Source: Phaeodactylum tricornutum CCAP 1055/1 (lineage: Eukaryota; Bacillariophyta; Bacillariophyceae; Surirellales; Neidiaceae). From it: a stretch of 64,000 nt of DNA. Under the pieces are notes generated by a model. That model ran no database searches. It had not been told where the DNA came from and saw only the letters and a program-made list of their open reading frames with translations. This document shows, one piece after another, positions 20,102 to 31,600 of this stretch. Position 1 is the first letter of the stretch; each line of letters starts with the position of its first letter. The translations under genes were made by a program, and so were the position numbers. The stretch covers positions 248,001 through 312,000 of the forward strand of contig NC_011696.1 of the NCBI RefSeq assembly GCF_000150955.2. Reading direction: 5' to 3'.

Positions 20102-21380
20102 TTACTTTGCCACTGATACAGCTGTGCGAATCTTCTCGGCAATAGCTTTTTCTAGCTTTTCCGTCTCTCCAATAAAAGCACGAATTCCTTCAGCTAGCTT
20201 ATCTGTACCGCAGCCATCCATGTTTAATCGATAACGGAATTCTTTTTCGCTCATCTTTCCATTGCCAAGTTCATCCATTTTTTCAACCCGTCCGGCGTCC
20301 AGTTGCCGTTCGACAGTGTCGGTACGTGAGGCTAATTGCTCCAGCAGTGGCGCCGGAATGGTCATGCGGTCCGTTCCCGCCAACGCCAAAATCTCGTCTA
20401 GATCGTATCCCGCTCCACGAGAAGGTCGCCAACTTGCCGGCATACAAATCGTCGAGTGTCCGTGTGTTTTAAAGTAAGCGAACATGTTACGACAAGCGAC
20501 GACACCTTCGTCCTGCTCGGGCTCGACACCTTGCGTCCGGCCCTCTTTCGTTTTGTACCAATCGAGGATTCTGCATGGTTTTTGTTGTTAGGGTGAGATT
20601 TTTGGGGAAGTGGGTGAGGTAGATTCGTCGTGTTGCGTTACTGACGTACCGTCCGGGAAAGGGCGAAATCAAGTGGGCACCGTATTGCGCACACGCAATC
20701 GCTTGCGTGAGAGAAAAGACGAGTGTCAAGTTACACTGTATCCCCCGGGCTTGTAGCTGTTCGGCGGCCAAAATTCCCTCCCACGTAGCGGCTAGTTTGA
20801 TCAGAACTCGTGATTTCGGCACCCCTAGAGTTTCGTACATGTCGATAATGCGGAGACCGCGTTGAATAGATGCCTCGGTGTCGAACGACAAGCGCGGATC
20901 GACTTCGGTAGAAATGTATCCTGGTACGATGTCTGCAATAGCCTTGCCGAGATTGACCGCGAGCCGATCAATCGCGAGGGATACCGTTGCGGATTCCGAA
21001 GGGTCGTCGTGCAAGGGGCTATTTTTGGTGTGCTGCAAGGCGTAGGAGACGGCGTCGTCTACCATGTTAGCGTATAGTGGGTCACCGCTGAGCCCCGCCT
21101 GTGACACGAACAGTGGATTGGTGGTAGCATCGGTAATGTATCCAGTACTGGCGTACAGTTGAATCACTTGGAGGTCGCCAATGTCAATAGACAGTGTCGT
21201 CATGGACGCCAATTGTGCGAGTTGAGAGTCGGCCGATGCTAGCACGGCGGCAGTAGATTCAGCCTGAAGTACCAAAGCGTTGGTCCTGGCCGGCTGGTTA
21301 GGGCGATAATAATGATGCTCTCGAGGAGCAAAACCTGACGATGTGGCCAAGACAAATGCCAAAGGTACCAAAGACTTCAT
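20102..21380 (-). CDS. TAL: Transaldolase, plastid-targeted
   Basis: Two exons, 21380-20650 and 20570-20102, with a 79-nt intron (GTACGT...CATGCAG, phase 2); 399 residues. The start at 21380 gives a signal peptide, MKSLVPLAFVLATSSGFAPR, whose GFAP end matches the diatom plastid-import motif. The catalytic body has ITDATTNPLFVSQAG, DPRLSFDTEAS and RVLIKLAATWEGI, where the Lys forms the Schiff base, then QCNLTLVFSLTQAIACAQYG and SPFPGR. The C-terminal helices (MSEKEFRYRLNMDGCGTDKL) are those of ordinary long transaldolases. Reaction: transfer of a dihydroxyacetone unit between sedoheptulose-7-P and glyceraldehyde-3-P in the pentose phosphate pathway, here probably in the plastid stroma. Confidence 0.95.
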
Positions 21381-21963
21381 GATCTCGCTTTCGGGTACCT
21401 CACCAAAGCGAAAAAGCAAAAATCCGAGGAAAATGCCAGAACAACAAGAAGTGGATGAACTGGAACCGAAGAAGAGATGGTACCTTTACGACCTTTGCAA
21501 TTTGCTGGACTCGGCGATGGACAGTCTAACTCATAGTCAAAGTGTGTTGATTACATACATTTTGCATAAGTTTTCACGTCCCTTGTTTCGTTCGTGCCGT
21601 TCCTGGATATTTTAGACGCTAGCAATTAACAGTAACTGTAAGACGTTGTTGAACAAAAAAAGCACAGGAACCAGAGGAAGATTATCCTTTTCCGCTTACC
21701 TTACGTAGGTAGTTAGTTGTAAGGCTACTTGGTACCCTTAAATGGAAGCCTAGCCCTACCTCCAAATTTCGAGTACCGGTATTCAACGATACGGGAATCA
21801 CACAGGCAAGACAGACATCAAGCAATCCACAAATCCAATCAAAAATCCTCTCTCACATGAGAGCTGTTTTTCGATGGACCAACCCAGCACAAAACCTCCG
21901 GAGACAGTTCACTTTTAAAAGCCATTGGAAAAGATCGAAAGTTCACCATTTGGATTCTCAACC
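21381..21963. promoter_or_regulatory. Divergent promoter region, transaldolase/aldo-keto reductase
   Basis: About 580 bp between two genes for apparently plastid-targeted sugar or redox enzymes. TTAACAGTAACTGTAA at 21626-21641 contains the recurrent TTACTGTTAA word on the minus strand. A short plus-strand frame at 21343-21615 overlaps the transaldolase start and has no family features. Confidence 0.5.
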
Positions 21964-23280
21964 ATGGCAGCGCTGCATTTTTCGTGCGTTCTACTAGTGG
22001 CGCTGGTATCGATAGGGACAGCCTTTCATTCTCCTGCAGGATTTCCGTCACCGTCCGACACTCCGAGACTGACGGACGGCACTCACTTGTCGGCGAGATC
22101 TCCCTTTTCATTTTCCCAGCCCACGAGCGATCACACTAGTCTGTCGCGGAGACAGGCCTGGGAACGTGTCGCCGCTGCCGCTACGGTGACCACATCCGGT
22201 CTCCTGCTTCCGACGCCTCAGGTGGCGTCCGCGTCGACGCAATCGGTCTCGACGACAATGCAAGCCACGCCCGCGTTGATTCCGACAACACGACTCGGCA
22301 ACAGTGACTTGGTGGTCTCCCGGACCATCCAAGGGTATTGGCAATTGGCAGGTGGACATGGTCGGTACAAGGAAACGGACGCGATAGCCAACATGAAAAG
22401 GCACTACGATGCAGGATTTACTACACTGGATACGGCCGATATTTACGGACCGTCCGAGATCATAATGGGCAAATTCATCAAAACGCAACCGCAGGCCATT
22501 CCCTGCACCAAATTTTGCTGCTTTCGATTTTTAGACGAGATTGATCGAGCGGAGGTGAAGCAACGGATATTGAACTCGTGTGAGCGATTGCAAGTCAACA
22601 AGCTACCTTTGGTAAATTTCTTTTGGTCCAATTATGGCATCAAAAAGTACGTCGACGTGGGTCTGTTTCTCGCCGAGCTGAAAGAAGAGGGCTTGATTGG
22701 AGAGATAGGGGCGACCAACTTTGATCTTCAGCGACTTCAAGAGCTCAAAAACTCCGGAGTTCCTGTTGTTGCTCATCAAGTGCAAATGTCAGCACTGGAT
22801 CGACGCGCGGTCCAGAGCGGCATGGCCACTTGGTGTGCCGAAAATAATGTCAGCTTGACAACGTACGGAACCGTAGGGAGTGGTATTTTGAGTGATAGGT
22901 ACTTGGGCAAGGGTGCTCCCACCCAGGAGGAACGCAACACGGCCAGTATGCGAATGTACAGTACGACTGCCTCCCGTTTTGGTGACTGGAAGCTGGTACA
23001 GGACCTACTACGTACAATGGATGCGGTTGCCAACGAAGTCCGCTCCGATGGACGCTGCACCCAGGCAACTATTTCGAACATTGCCCAGCGTTACGTGTTA
23101 GAAACCCCCGCCGTGGCTTCAATTCTCATCGGAGTTCGTAATCCGGAACACATTGCGGAGAACGCGCGGACGCACTCTTTCACATTGACTCAAGCTGAAC
23201 GTGATGCAATCGACACGATTGTGGCGAAACGCAAGGGTCCGCAAGGTGATGTATGGGATATTGAGCGTGGAACCATGTAA
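21964..23280 (+). CDS. Aldo/keto reductase, probably plastid-targeted, lacking the catalytic His
   Basis: A single exon of 438 residues from the ATG at 21964. The N-terminus MAALHFSCVLLVALVSIGTA followed by FHSPAGF is a signal peptide with a TAF-type motif, suggesting plastid import. A second hydrophobic, Ala-rich stretch ends at a SAS site (about residues 80-100). The TIM-barrel reductase follows: RLGNSDLVVSRTIQGYW, DTADIYGPSE (catalytic Asp and Tyr), TKFCC (Lys) and GEIGATNFD. The position that normally carries the catalytic His (Q-F-H-W) reads NFFW here. Substrate unknown. An NADP(H) dependence is inferred from the family only. Confidence 0.88.
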   Translation: MAALHFSCVLLVALVSIGTAFHSPAGFPSPSDTPRLTDGTHLSARSPFSFSQPTSDHTSLSRRQAWERVAAAATVTTSGLLLPTPQVASASTQSVSTTMQATPALIPTTRLGNSDLVVSRTIQGYWQLAGGHGRYKETDAIANMKRHYDAGFTTLDTADIYGPSEIIMGKFIKTQPQAIPCTKFCCFRFLDEIDRAEVKQRILNSCERLQVNKLPLVNFFWSNYGIKKYVDVGLFLAELKEEGLIGEIGATNFDLQRLQELKNSGVPVVAHQVQMSALDRRAVQSGMATWCAENNVSLTTYGTVGSGILSDRYLGKGAPTQEERNTASMRMYSTTASRFGDWKLVQDLLRTMDAVANEVRSDGRCTQATISNIAQRYVLETPAVASILIGVRNPEHIAENARTHSFTLTQAERDAIDTIVAKRKGPQGDVWDIERGTM

Positions 23281-23311
23281 ATAAACACAAACTGCTATCA
23301 TTCATTCTATT

Positions 23312-25750
23312 TTACCAATTGTCGTAGAAGTCTTCTTCACATTGGTTCTCGGTTGCTATAGAATCGTGAAATGGTATGGCGATAGCTCCGAGAGATTTCA
23401 AATCGCCATCAGAGTCACCGTTGCTGGAGTCGTCGTCGCCGCGTGTGGAAGCCTCACTATGCACCAATGAATCGAGGACTTTGCAAGTATCCGAATTCAT
23501 ACCGGACAATCCAAGCGACCGGCATTTGCTATCGTTGTTTACTTCGACTTTTCCGCGACTTTTCTTTCCTTTGTTCGCAAGAACACTTCGAAAGCGATTT
23601 TCCATCAACGTCCCAAGGCGTTCCCGAGTAAAGTCATCTTCCTTCGACTTTGTTTCTACTTGCCCCAGTTTTTGACCTTTCCGATTTGTATTCTCCCACT
23701 GATTGACACACCCCAGCAAAGACGAATTCAAAGAATTAGCTTTTGTGATGATGGAAAGTAGTGCCGAAGAGCATGCAGGGACATACTGGACATCTCGCTG
23801 GAAATGTTTGAGTTCGTTGGCTGTCAAAAGAAGATCTGGATTGCTCTTTTGCAAAAGCCGTAGACACTGTGTCAGACCGACTTCGAGAGCAGAATCAATT
23901 GCCGAGTTGTCGATCGGAAGGCGTCCCTAGAAGAATAGACTATTGTGAGCAAATCGGAATCATTGTCAGTTCTCCATTCTGTTCCATCGTGAATCTACCT
24001 TAGACAGAGACGGAAGAGGAAGCATGCCGGGCTCAGCATGAATATGTACGATTAATAGGATATTTCCCAGACGGATCTGCAAAGAAGGAAACTAACTTGA
24101 TAAGATAAAGGGTAAAAAAATATTGGATGGCAAAGAATGTGCGAAAAGCCAACGTTGATGCGCATTTACCTCCGCCGGTGACAATCGACTCAGTTCGTTC
24201 GTTCGTTTCCGCTTTCGGTATTCGTGTTCGTCAAGGACAAAACACTCGTCATCCGATTCGGTGTCGTCCTTTACTGACTTGAATTTATGGTGGGTGCCTT
24301 TCACAAAAAACGGCGTTAGCTGATCACTGTCTTTGACAACGAAAGTTGGTATTTTAGTGATTCGATCCAGTCGATCCAATGATACTTCCAGTCCGTATGA
24401 ATTCCACAACTTCTTCTTTGAAACAATACCCTGTACAATACCACACGCTATTGCTTCGGTACTGTCTAGCAGTGGTGTATGGTTCACGATCCGAACAACC
24501 GACATCGTTGCCGCCCCTTTCGTGACAGTCTCGTCCATGTCTTTTGCATACTTGTTATTTTTATCCTCCAACTCTTCCATATGCTCTGGGACTCCCAAAA
24601 CAGCAATGCCAACCTCCATTTGTGGGTCGCCATCTTTCCCCGAAGGATCGTTTTGAAGGCGTATGGGAACCAGCGCGTGAGCGACGTTGTCCGAAGGACA
24701 CTGGCGTTCCAAGTATAGTTCAACGGCCCGGCATAGCTCGGCTTTCGCATCGACATGTGATATCGATGGGCGGATGGCAAGGGGAAGAGGAGATAGAGTT
24801 GGAGCGAGAATTTCAATGCTGCACTTCAAGCCTATAATCAATTGAAAGCGGGCAAAGTATTCGGCCAGTCGGGGCCATTCCGTAACAGCTGTAGAACCGC
24901 CCTTACATGTAGAGAAAATTAGTTGAGCGACAAGAAAGGCAGGCCGTTTCCAAAGCGTTGTTTTGTCAAACTCACCGGTACCAGCACGCTGACGGCAGTC
25001 CCGCACTCATTGGTGGTGTTCTTTGTCATGGCCTTTTCAAGAAAGCAACGTACCGAATCTCCCTCCGTATCCACAACGCATTTCATACACGTCCAATGCT
25101 TTTGATTGGTAGTGGCGGACTTGATGGAAGCACAGGAATTGTCCACCATACGTTGCGTGTGTAGTAGTGAAACTGGGAAGGAAATCTCGTGTTAGGGAGG
25201 CACTATCAAAGCAACGAAGAGCCGATGAGTTTTTCTGCGCGTCGTAACACTTACGTGTGAGACCGATGCCGTATCGTCCGGAAGTGTGTTGTGTTGGACG
25301 GGTTGAGCTCGTCGTTCCAGTTCCCAATGTTGCGTGAGCTTTGCTCGTATGAAAGGGGTCCACACAAGCTTGAATGTCTTTCATACCACATCCATTATCC
25401 GAGACAGTCACACGTAGTACCTCATCGGAACTGTTACTACCAGTTTTATCAGCTTTGCCGGAACAGTCTGTGTCTCTTTCGGCCTCTGTCTCGAATCGTT
25501 CAATGACGACTCGGACACGCTTGATCCGTGTCATTTTTTCCTCGTTCGGAACCTTCCGTCGGTTGATATTGTCATCCTCCGTACAGGCATCAACTGCGTT
25601 GTCGACTATTTCTTTGATGATTTGCGCAAAGGCGTCACCTCCTGGTGAGGACTGCCGTACCCCTCGGTGTTGTTCAGTGTCGATCAAGGTGGATGATTCG
25701 CCCCCAAAGCCACCTAGCGCCGGATTGGATCGAAACGTTCGCAACGCCAT
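23312..25750 (-). CDS. DNA topoisomerase VI subunit B-like GHKL ATPase
   Basis: Five exons inferred: 25750-25255, 25172-24976, 24901-24170, 24076-23999 and 23926-23312. All have GT-AG ends and matching phases, giving 705 residues. The N-terminal GHKL ATPase shows FAQIIKEIVDNAVDAC (Glu/Asn Bergerat motif), VSDNGCGM and, across the first splice, SGRYGIGLT followed by LSLLHTQRMV. The middle resembles the TOP6B transducer (VRIVNHTPLLDSTEAIACGI) and exon 4 gives LLIVHIHAEPGMLPLPS. The C-terminal 170 residues are charged, low in complexity and poorly conserved-looking. Topoisomerase VI B pairs with a Spo11/TOP6A-type subunit in DNA strand passage or meiotic break formation. Which of these applies cannot be read from sequence. 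A PMS2/MLH-type protein is less likely because the transducer motif does not fit. Confidence 0.78.
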
Positions 25751-26193
25751 TGTTTAGCCGATCCCACTAGTTTCACTAGATTGATGTTGATGATTGGGAA
25801 CAAAGAATTGGGACGTCGCTTTTAAATCCTTGGAACTGTTTGACAATGCGAGCCCACAAATCGTGTTGACTGTGATAAAAATGTTTACAGGTAAACGTAT
25901 TGCTAATAGAGTCAGCTTGTTTTGGCGCACTTTTCTTGGTCTTGGGCACCAATCAGAACGTTGGAATTATACACTAGATTTATGGTACACTTAACTGGAA
26001 CTGTAAATTTTTACTGTTAACTCTAGTAGCTAGACGGTAGACAAACAAACTGTTCGCGAAAGCGGAAAATCGACGATGATGGAAAACGACGCGACTGACA
26101 CTGTGAAAAGTCGACACCGGATTTTTTTGGAACCTTTGGGAGAAAAAAATCTACTCTCCCCGAACTTTTCGGTTTTTCATACTAGACACTGCA
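25751..26193. promoter_or_regulatory. Divergent promoter region with both recurrent words
   Basis: About 440 bp between TOP6B-like and the acyl-AMP ligase. It contains CTGTAAATTTTTACTGTTAAC (26001-26021; TTACTGTTAA at 26011-26020) and ACTGTGAA at 26100-26107, the latter 86 bp before the ligase ATG. No coding sequence was seen. Confidence 0.5.
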
Positions 26194-28580
26194 ATGAGTG
26201 AAGAGAAGAACAATGCTTGCGACTTGATGTTGGATCGCTTAGCGCAGAATGTGTCGCGGAATCCTGCAAAACGAGCCGTTGCATTCTTGGCCGGGGGGCG
26301 CAACGGAGGGAGTCTCCAAAAAGAGTTGACTTATCAAGAACTGGAGACCGAAACAACGAAAGTAGCGAAACATCTTATTGGGAAGGGTATCGAAAAAGGA
26401 GAATGGTAAGTAGCAAAGTGGCTGGCGGATAAAGAGTGAATGAAGCAACGCCGAAGCATCCTGTCTCATGCCTTTTCCTTTCCGTTCTTCTATTTAGCGT
26501 GGTGTTAGTCTATCCTCCGTCACTGGACTTTATGATAGCATTTCTGGCGTGTCTCAAGGCCAATGTCGTGGCGGTACCTGTGTTCCCGCCAAATCCCCTC
26601 CGTCGCGATACCTTGGCGATGTTTGCCAACATTGTACAAGGATGTGGTGCCAAACACGCCTTGACGAATACCGAATACAACCACGCCAAAAAAATGGCCG
26701 GCATCCGTGACGTTTTTACAAAGTTTCAACGTCCGACCTCGGGGTGGCCAGATGACTTGGATTGGACTACAACGGACACTCTCAAAGAGCCGAGAAATTC
26801 TGTCAACTTGCCGCAACCCCCTAGCGACCGATCGCAAGTCGCCTTTTTACAGTACACAAGTGGATCGACCAGCGAACCCAAAGGTGTAATGATTACGCAC
26901 GGCAATCTTGCTCACAATCTGACCATCATTACTAACGATTCTCAAGCCAAAGATGATACAGTTGTCGTATCTTGGCTTCCCCAGTATCACGATATGGGCT
27001 TGATTGGTTCGTACCTTGGCGTCTTGTTTTGTGGTGGGACGGGGTACTATCTGTCACCCCTCTCCTTCCTACAACGACCCATGGTCTGGATAGAGGCAGT
27101 TTCCCGGTATCGGGCCACCCACTTACAAGCTCCCAACTTCGCGTTTAAGTTGACTGCGCGCAAATTCAGTATCGATGCCTCGAACACTGAACTTGACTTG
27201 TCCAGTGTCCGGCATGTCATCAACGCCGCCGAACCAGTTGATGAAGAGTCTATCGATAACTTCTACAGGATTTTCGGCAAGTACGGATTTGCAAACGTTA
27301 TTTATCCCACCTACGGTTTAGCAGAACATACTGTCTTTGTATGCTCGGGTGGCAAACAACGCCTCACTGTGGACAAAGCCAAACTCGAAATTGATGCCAA
27401 AGTTGTTATTTTAGAGGACGACGATCACCAAAGCACTGATATCAAGGCTGTTTCCAAGCTTATTGGCTGCGGCTTCCCTTCTCGTCAAAACGTTGACGTT
27501 CAAATAGTGGACCCAGAAAGTTGCAAAGCTTTGGCTGGAAACTTGGTCGGTGAGATCTGGATTCGTTCGCCTAGCAAAGCAGCCGGCTATTTCAACAAGC
27601 CGAAAGAGACAAAAGAAGATTTTCACGCGGGTCTTGTCAGTGACGACGGTAGCAGCATTGGCAACGCGGTAGGTGGTTACCTGCGCACTGGAGACCTTGG
27701 CTTTCTACACAAACATGAGCTTTTTATTTGTGGTAGGCTGAAAGATCTCATTATCGTCGGTGGCCGGAATTACTACCCACAGGATATAGAGGCGACAGCT
27801 GAGGCTTCGTCGGATCTAGTGCGACTAGGGTGCTCTGCTGCTTTTACAATCGATCCAACCCATGAAGGTGGCGAGGAGGTTGCGCTTGTTATGGAACTCA
27901 AAGAAGCGCCATCTTTGAAAGCTACTCAGACAGTTTGTGAATCACTGGCGAACCAGATCAAGTCCGCTATCAATCAAGAACACTCCTTAGGACTGACAGA
28001 TATTGTGTTTTTGCACCCGCGCACGGTTCCGAAGACGAGCAGTGGGAAGATTGCACGGTCCTGGTGCCGAAAGGGATTCATCGCAGGATCATTAAAGATA
28101 ATCTTTCGCAAATCATTCAAGAGTCAATCATTTTCACTGGAGATGGAGGAGACAACATTTGACACTCCTACGCCTCGTCCGGTGTCTTCGGATCAATCAA
28201 GTAAAATTCGAAGCATGGACAAGAAAGAGATTCTCGCCAAGCTTTCGACCGATATCTCTCGAGTCGCATCTATTTCTCCCGATGCGTTGGACAAAAGCGC
28301 AGCTCTCATATCCATGCTCGACAGTCTTTCGCTCTCTCAATTCAAAGGTATGTTGGAGAACAGTTATTCGGTCGACATCTCGGACGAGTATCTTTTTCGC
28401 GAATCCACGACCTTACTGAAACTAGTGGAAGTGGTAAAATTAGGTTACGCGCCTGATGACGAAGCAAATACTACCCCTGCAACCTCTGCGTCAAACGGAG
28501 CCATTTCAACGCCTGGTCAAGCTAAAGGCATTGCTGGGGTTTTGGGCTGTCCACCCGGAGTGGTGTGTACAATACTCTAG
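26194..28580 (+). CDS. Fatty-acyl-AMP ligase fused to an acyl-carrier domain, ending in a CaaX-like box
   Basis: Exons 26194-26405 and 26498-28580 with a 92-nt intron (GTAAGT...ATTTAG, phase 2); 764 residues. Adenylation motifs in order: YTSGSTSEPKGVMITHGNL, YPTYGLAEH, YLRTGDLGF, LKDLIIVGGRNYYPQDIEAT and PKTSSGKIARSW (catalytic Lys). The GRNYYPQDIE form is typical of FAAL enzymes that make acyl-adenylates and load carrier proteins. The region after about residue 630 is a carrier-like domain with MLDSLSLSQFKGMLE, where the Ser in DSL is the expected phosphopantetheine site. The last residues, GCPPGVVCTIL, form a C-T-I-L tail that fits a geranylgeranylation box. No signal peptide, so probably cytosolic or membrane-anchored. 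Substrate unknown. Confidence 0.88.
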
Positions 28581-28607
28581 TTATTTTAACTTATGTTTCA
28601 AATGCAA

Positions 28608-31600
28608 TTATTCGCCTGGGTGCTCCTCGAGGTTTTGTACGAAAATCTTCCGCTCGTCATCGCAAAGAAGTAGATCAACTTTGCCCTCGCTTTTCCAGCT
28701 TCGAAGCATTGCATTTTTTACCATATCTTTCGTAGCATATGATGGAACGAACTCACCATTCAGCGATTCAATTGCAAGATGAAACCTGTTGTCGACATCC
28801 TTCAATCTTGATAGCGACATTTGTATAGGCCCCGGAACTGTAAAGAAATCCGAGACAATAACCTCACTATTTGACGTGCTGCCAATAATACATCCCAATT
28901 TTTCGTAATTTTCTGCCGTCACGCAGAACGTTTCTGCCTCCGAGTCACTGAATTGTTGCGAATTCTCAAACGATGAGCCCCAACGACTTTCCCTCTTCAT
29001 AGGACGAGCAAACGTCAGACCAATCGGGTAAAAGGACTCATCCAAGATCATTTCTTGCACTTCATCTAACTGAGGTGACGGGCTTTCTCCAAGCCATCGT
29101 GCCCCAGCACCGACGGGAATTCCGTTAATAAAGACGAGGTGATCTCCCAGCATGATGCCGCTACTTTCTACAGTGCCACTCACGTTGTTGAAACCTTTGA
29201 TCAAAACTCTGCGGGAGCCGGAACTGAGTCTAGTCTCATCGAGCATAATCTCATCAGGCCCACCTGTTTCATGAGATCCAGGAGTGACAGCCGGCCTTTC
29301 GACGACAACACGAAATAAGTAAGAGTGCGCAAATGTCAGGCAAAGAGGTCGCGTCTTGGCAGCCGATTCCAAGAGATCGATTGCATTTAGCTGTCCTTCT
29401 TCGCACGTTCCCTGAGCATTTTTTCCATTTACTCGCACAAGTAAATCTCCTATATGTATGTCACCGGACCTCTCGGCGGCAAAAACAATACCGCCGTTCC
29501 CTTCCAAAAATTTGGAAACAGAAAGACACTGATTCCCAATGGATTGACTGAACTCAATGCCCAAATCTGCTAGCTCATCAAAAACTACATCGTACGTTGC
29601 AAATTCTCTTGGCAGATTCAAACCGTAGTCTTCGCAATCGGTATCCTCGCCAGATTGAACGAATCTATTGACCTTCTCCGCTTCTTCGAGTTCAGCCAAC
29701 TGAAAAAGAATTGTTTTTGGCCGTGTTGAATCTCTTAGTGCTTCAAATAGGTCGTCCTGATCAGCGTACTCAAACCCGTTCACAGCAACAACACGTGCAC
29801 CTTTGAACATATCAGGTTCAAATTGACGGAGCTCGCAAACTCCCCGAGCCTGACTGCCTCTCGGAAAGTCAACGACTTTCAAGTGACCAGATTCGTCGTT
29901 GGTTAACAGGTTCATTCCTAAAGGGAGCCGTTCTCTCCAAACAAGTTCCACAAGCGAATGATCATTGGCAAAAACTTGTTGAACTACCACCTGCTCGTCC
30001 GCTTCCACTAGATCTTCCTGTTATAAAATAGTGATAAGGAAATTAGTCATACGCTTTTGAAGGACGCAAGCATGACGTCAACTTACCATGTCGAGACCAG
30101 CTGTTCGAAGAATTAATTCCCAGTAGGAAGACAGTACTTGATTCAGTCTCTGAAGGATCCAACCACTCCGGTTTGTAAGAACGTTTACAATAGTTCTAAC
30201 AACGTAGTCTCGTAAGGGACCCTTAAAAATAGCGGCCAACTTGTTGAGGATCCATGTAAGACTACCCTCGCCCTGCAACTTCATTTCAACCTCACCGATT
30301 GAACAGCTGCGGTCGTGCAAACATAGAACTGGTTCCATAGTATTGGTCTCAGAGTTGAGGCGACGCCTCAGCTCAAATTGCAGACGAATCGCACCGTTTG
30401 ACATTTTGACGTCAGCCTTCCCGTTTCCTTTAAGATAGGGCATGTACGTTTGTTCAAAGCTCCAGATGGCATCCTCGAGAATGGCCGATATATCACGAAT
30501 CTCGACGATGAGCAGCTCTGTCGCCATCACATCTTTCGATAACGAATCGATTTGCAAGGGTTCCTCACTATCTGTCATTTCCATACTACGGGCTGGGCGA
30601 ATTTCATGGGTTTGACCAGGGTCAAACCCATCGTCGACGCCAGAGCTTTCTCGTGAGCTGGATTGACGTCTCGTTGCCCGCATCCCGGCCAATTCAATTT
30701 GGATGTCCTCTTTACGTACCCTGAATCCTTCAAGAGAGAGGTTTGATATATTATAGATCAATCCATCTCTTACCCCTTCAAAAGGAGGAACCGGCATGGA
30801 TGGAAGGATTCGAAGCACAAAATCCAAGGCGGTATCGGTCGCTGTTGATAACAGCTTGTGACGTGCTTCTTCATCTGCGACAGCACTCCCCGCAGTATCC
30901 AGCAGTTCGTTCATATTCAGTCTCTCCACTTCCTTCATTACGGCTTCTTTTGTTAAACCAGCTTTTTCAGCAATTTGTATGGCATCGTTTATAGCCTTGT
31001 TGCTAGAAACTCCTTCAATCGCATCCAAAATGTTTTCACTGTGCTGGACAAGGGACTCACCAGCTGCTACAACGTTCTCATCGTTTAGGATGCTAATCGC
31101 CTCGTCCATCAGAGAAGAGAGCGACAGCTCTCCCGACATGATCTTTCTAATTCGCTGTAGCACCACTAAAACAGTCCTATCTGTCACTTGCGTTTCTGCG
31201 GTGCAAAGCTGCTGATCAATCTGTGCCATTGCACGCTTGGCTATAGGTTCAAATATAGCGGCTGTCCCCCCCTCACCTCTTACAACTGACGCAATTGCTT
31301 CTGGAGACAAGTCATCACCTAGATGATCGCCGAGATTACAGAGTACATGCTCAATTCTTAACAAGACAATATCTCGGTATTCACTACGCCGAGACAAAAC
31401 GGAAATCAAAGTCTCGTGGGAAGCCTCAGAGGCGGAAGAAGCTTTTCCCTGCATGAGTGATATCATTTGCGTAATCTGACCGCTCGAGTCTTCTTCATGG
31501 CCTTGAATAGTGGAGAGTGCTCCGGCGATGATACCATCGAGCCCTCCGACGGATTCGCTGCGAACTTCAATCGCTTCGACTAGTCGAGCCTTAACGGCAT

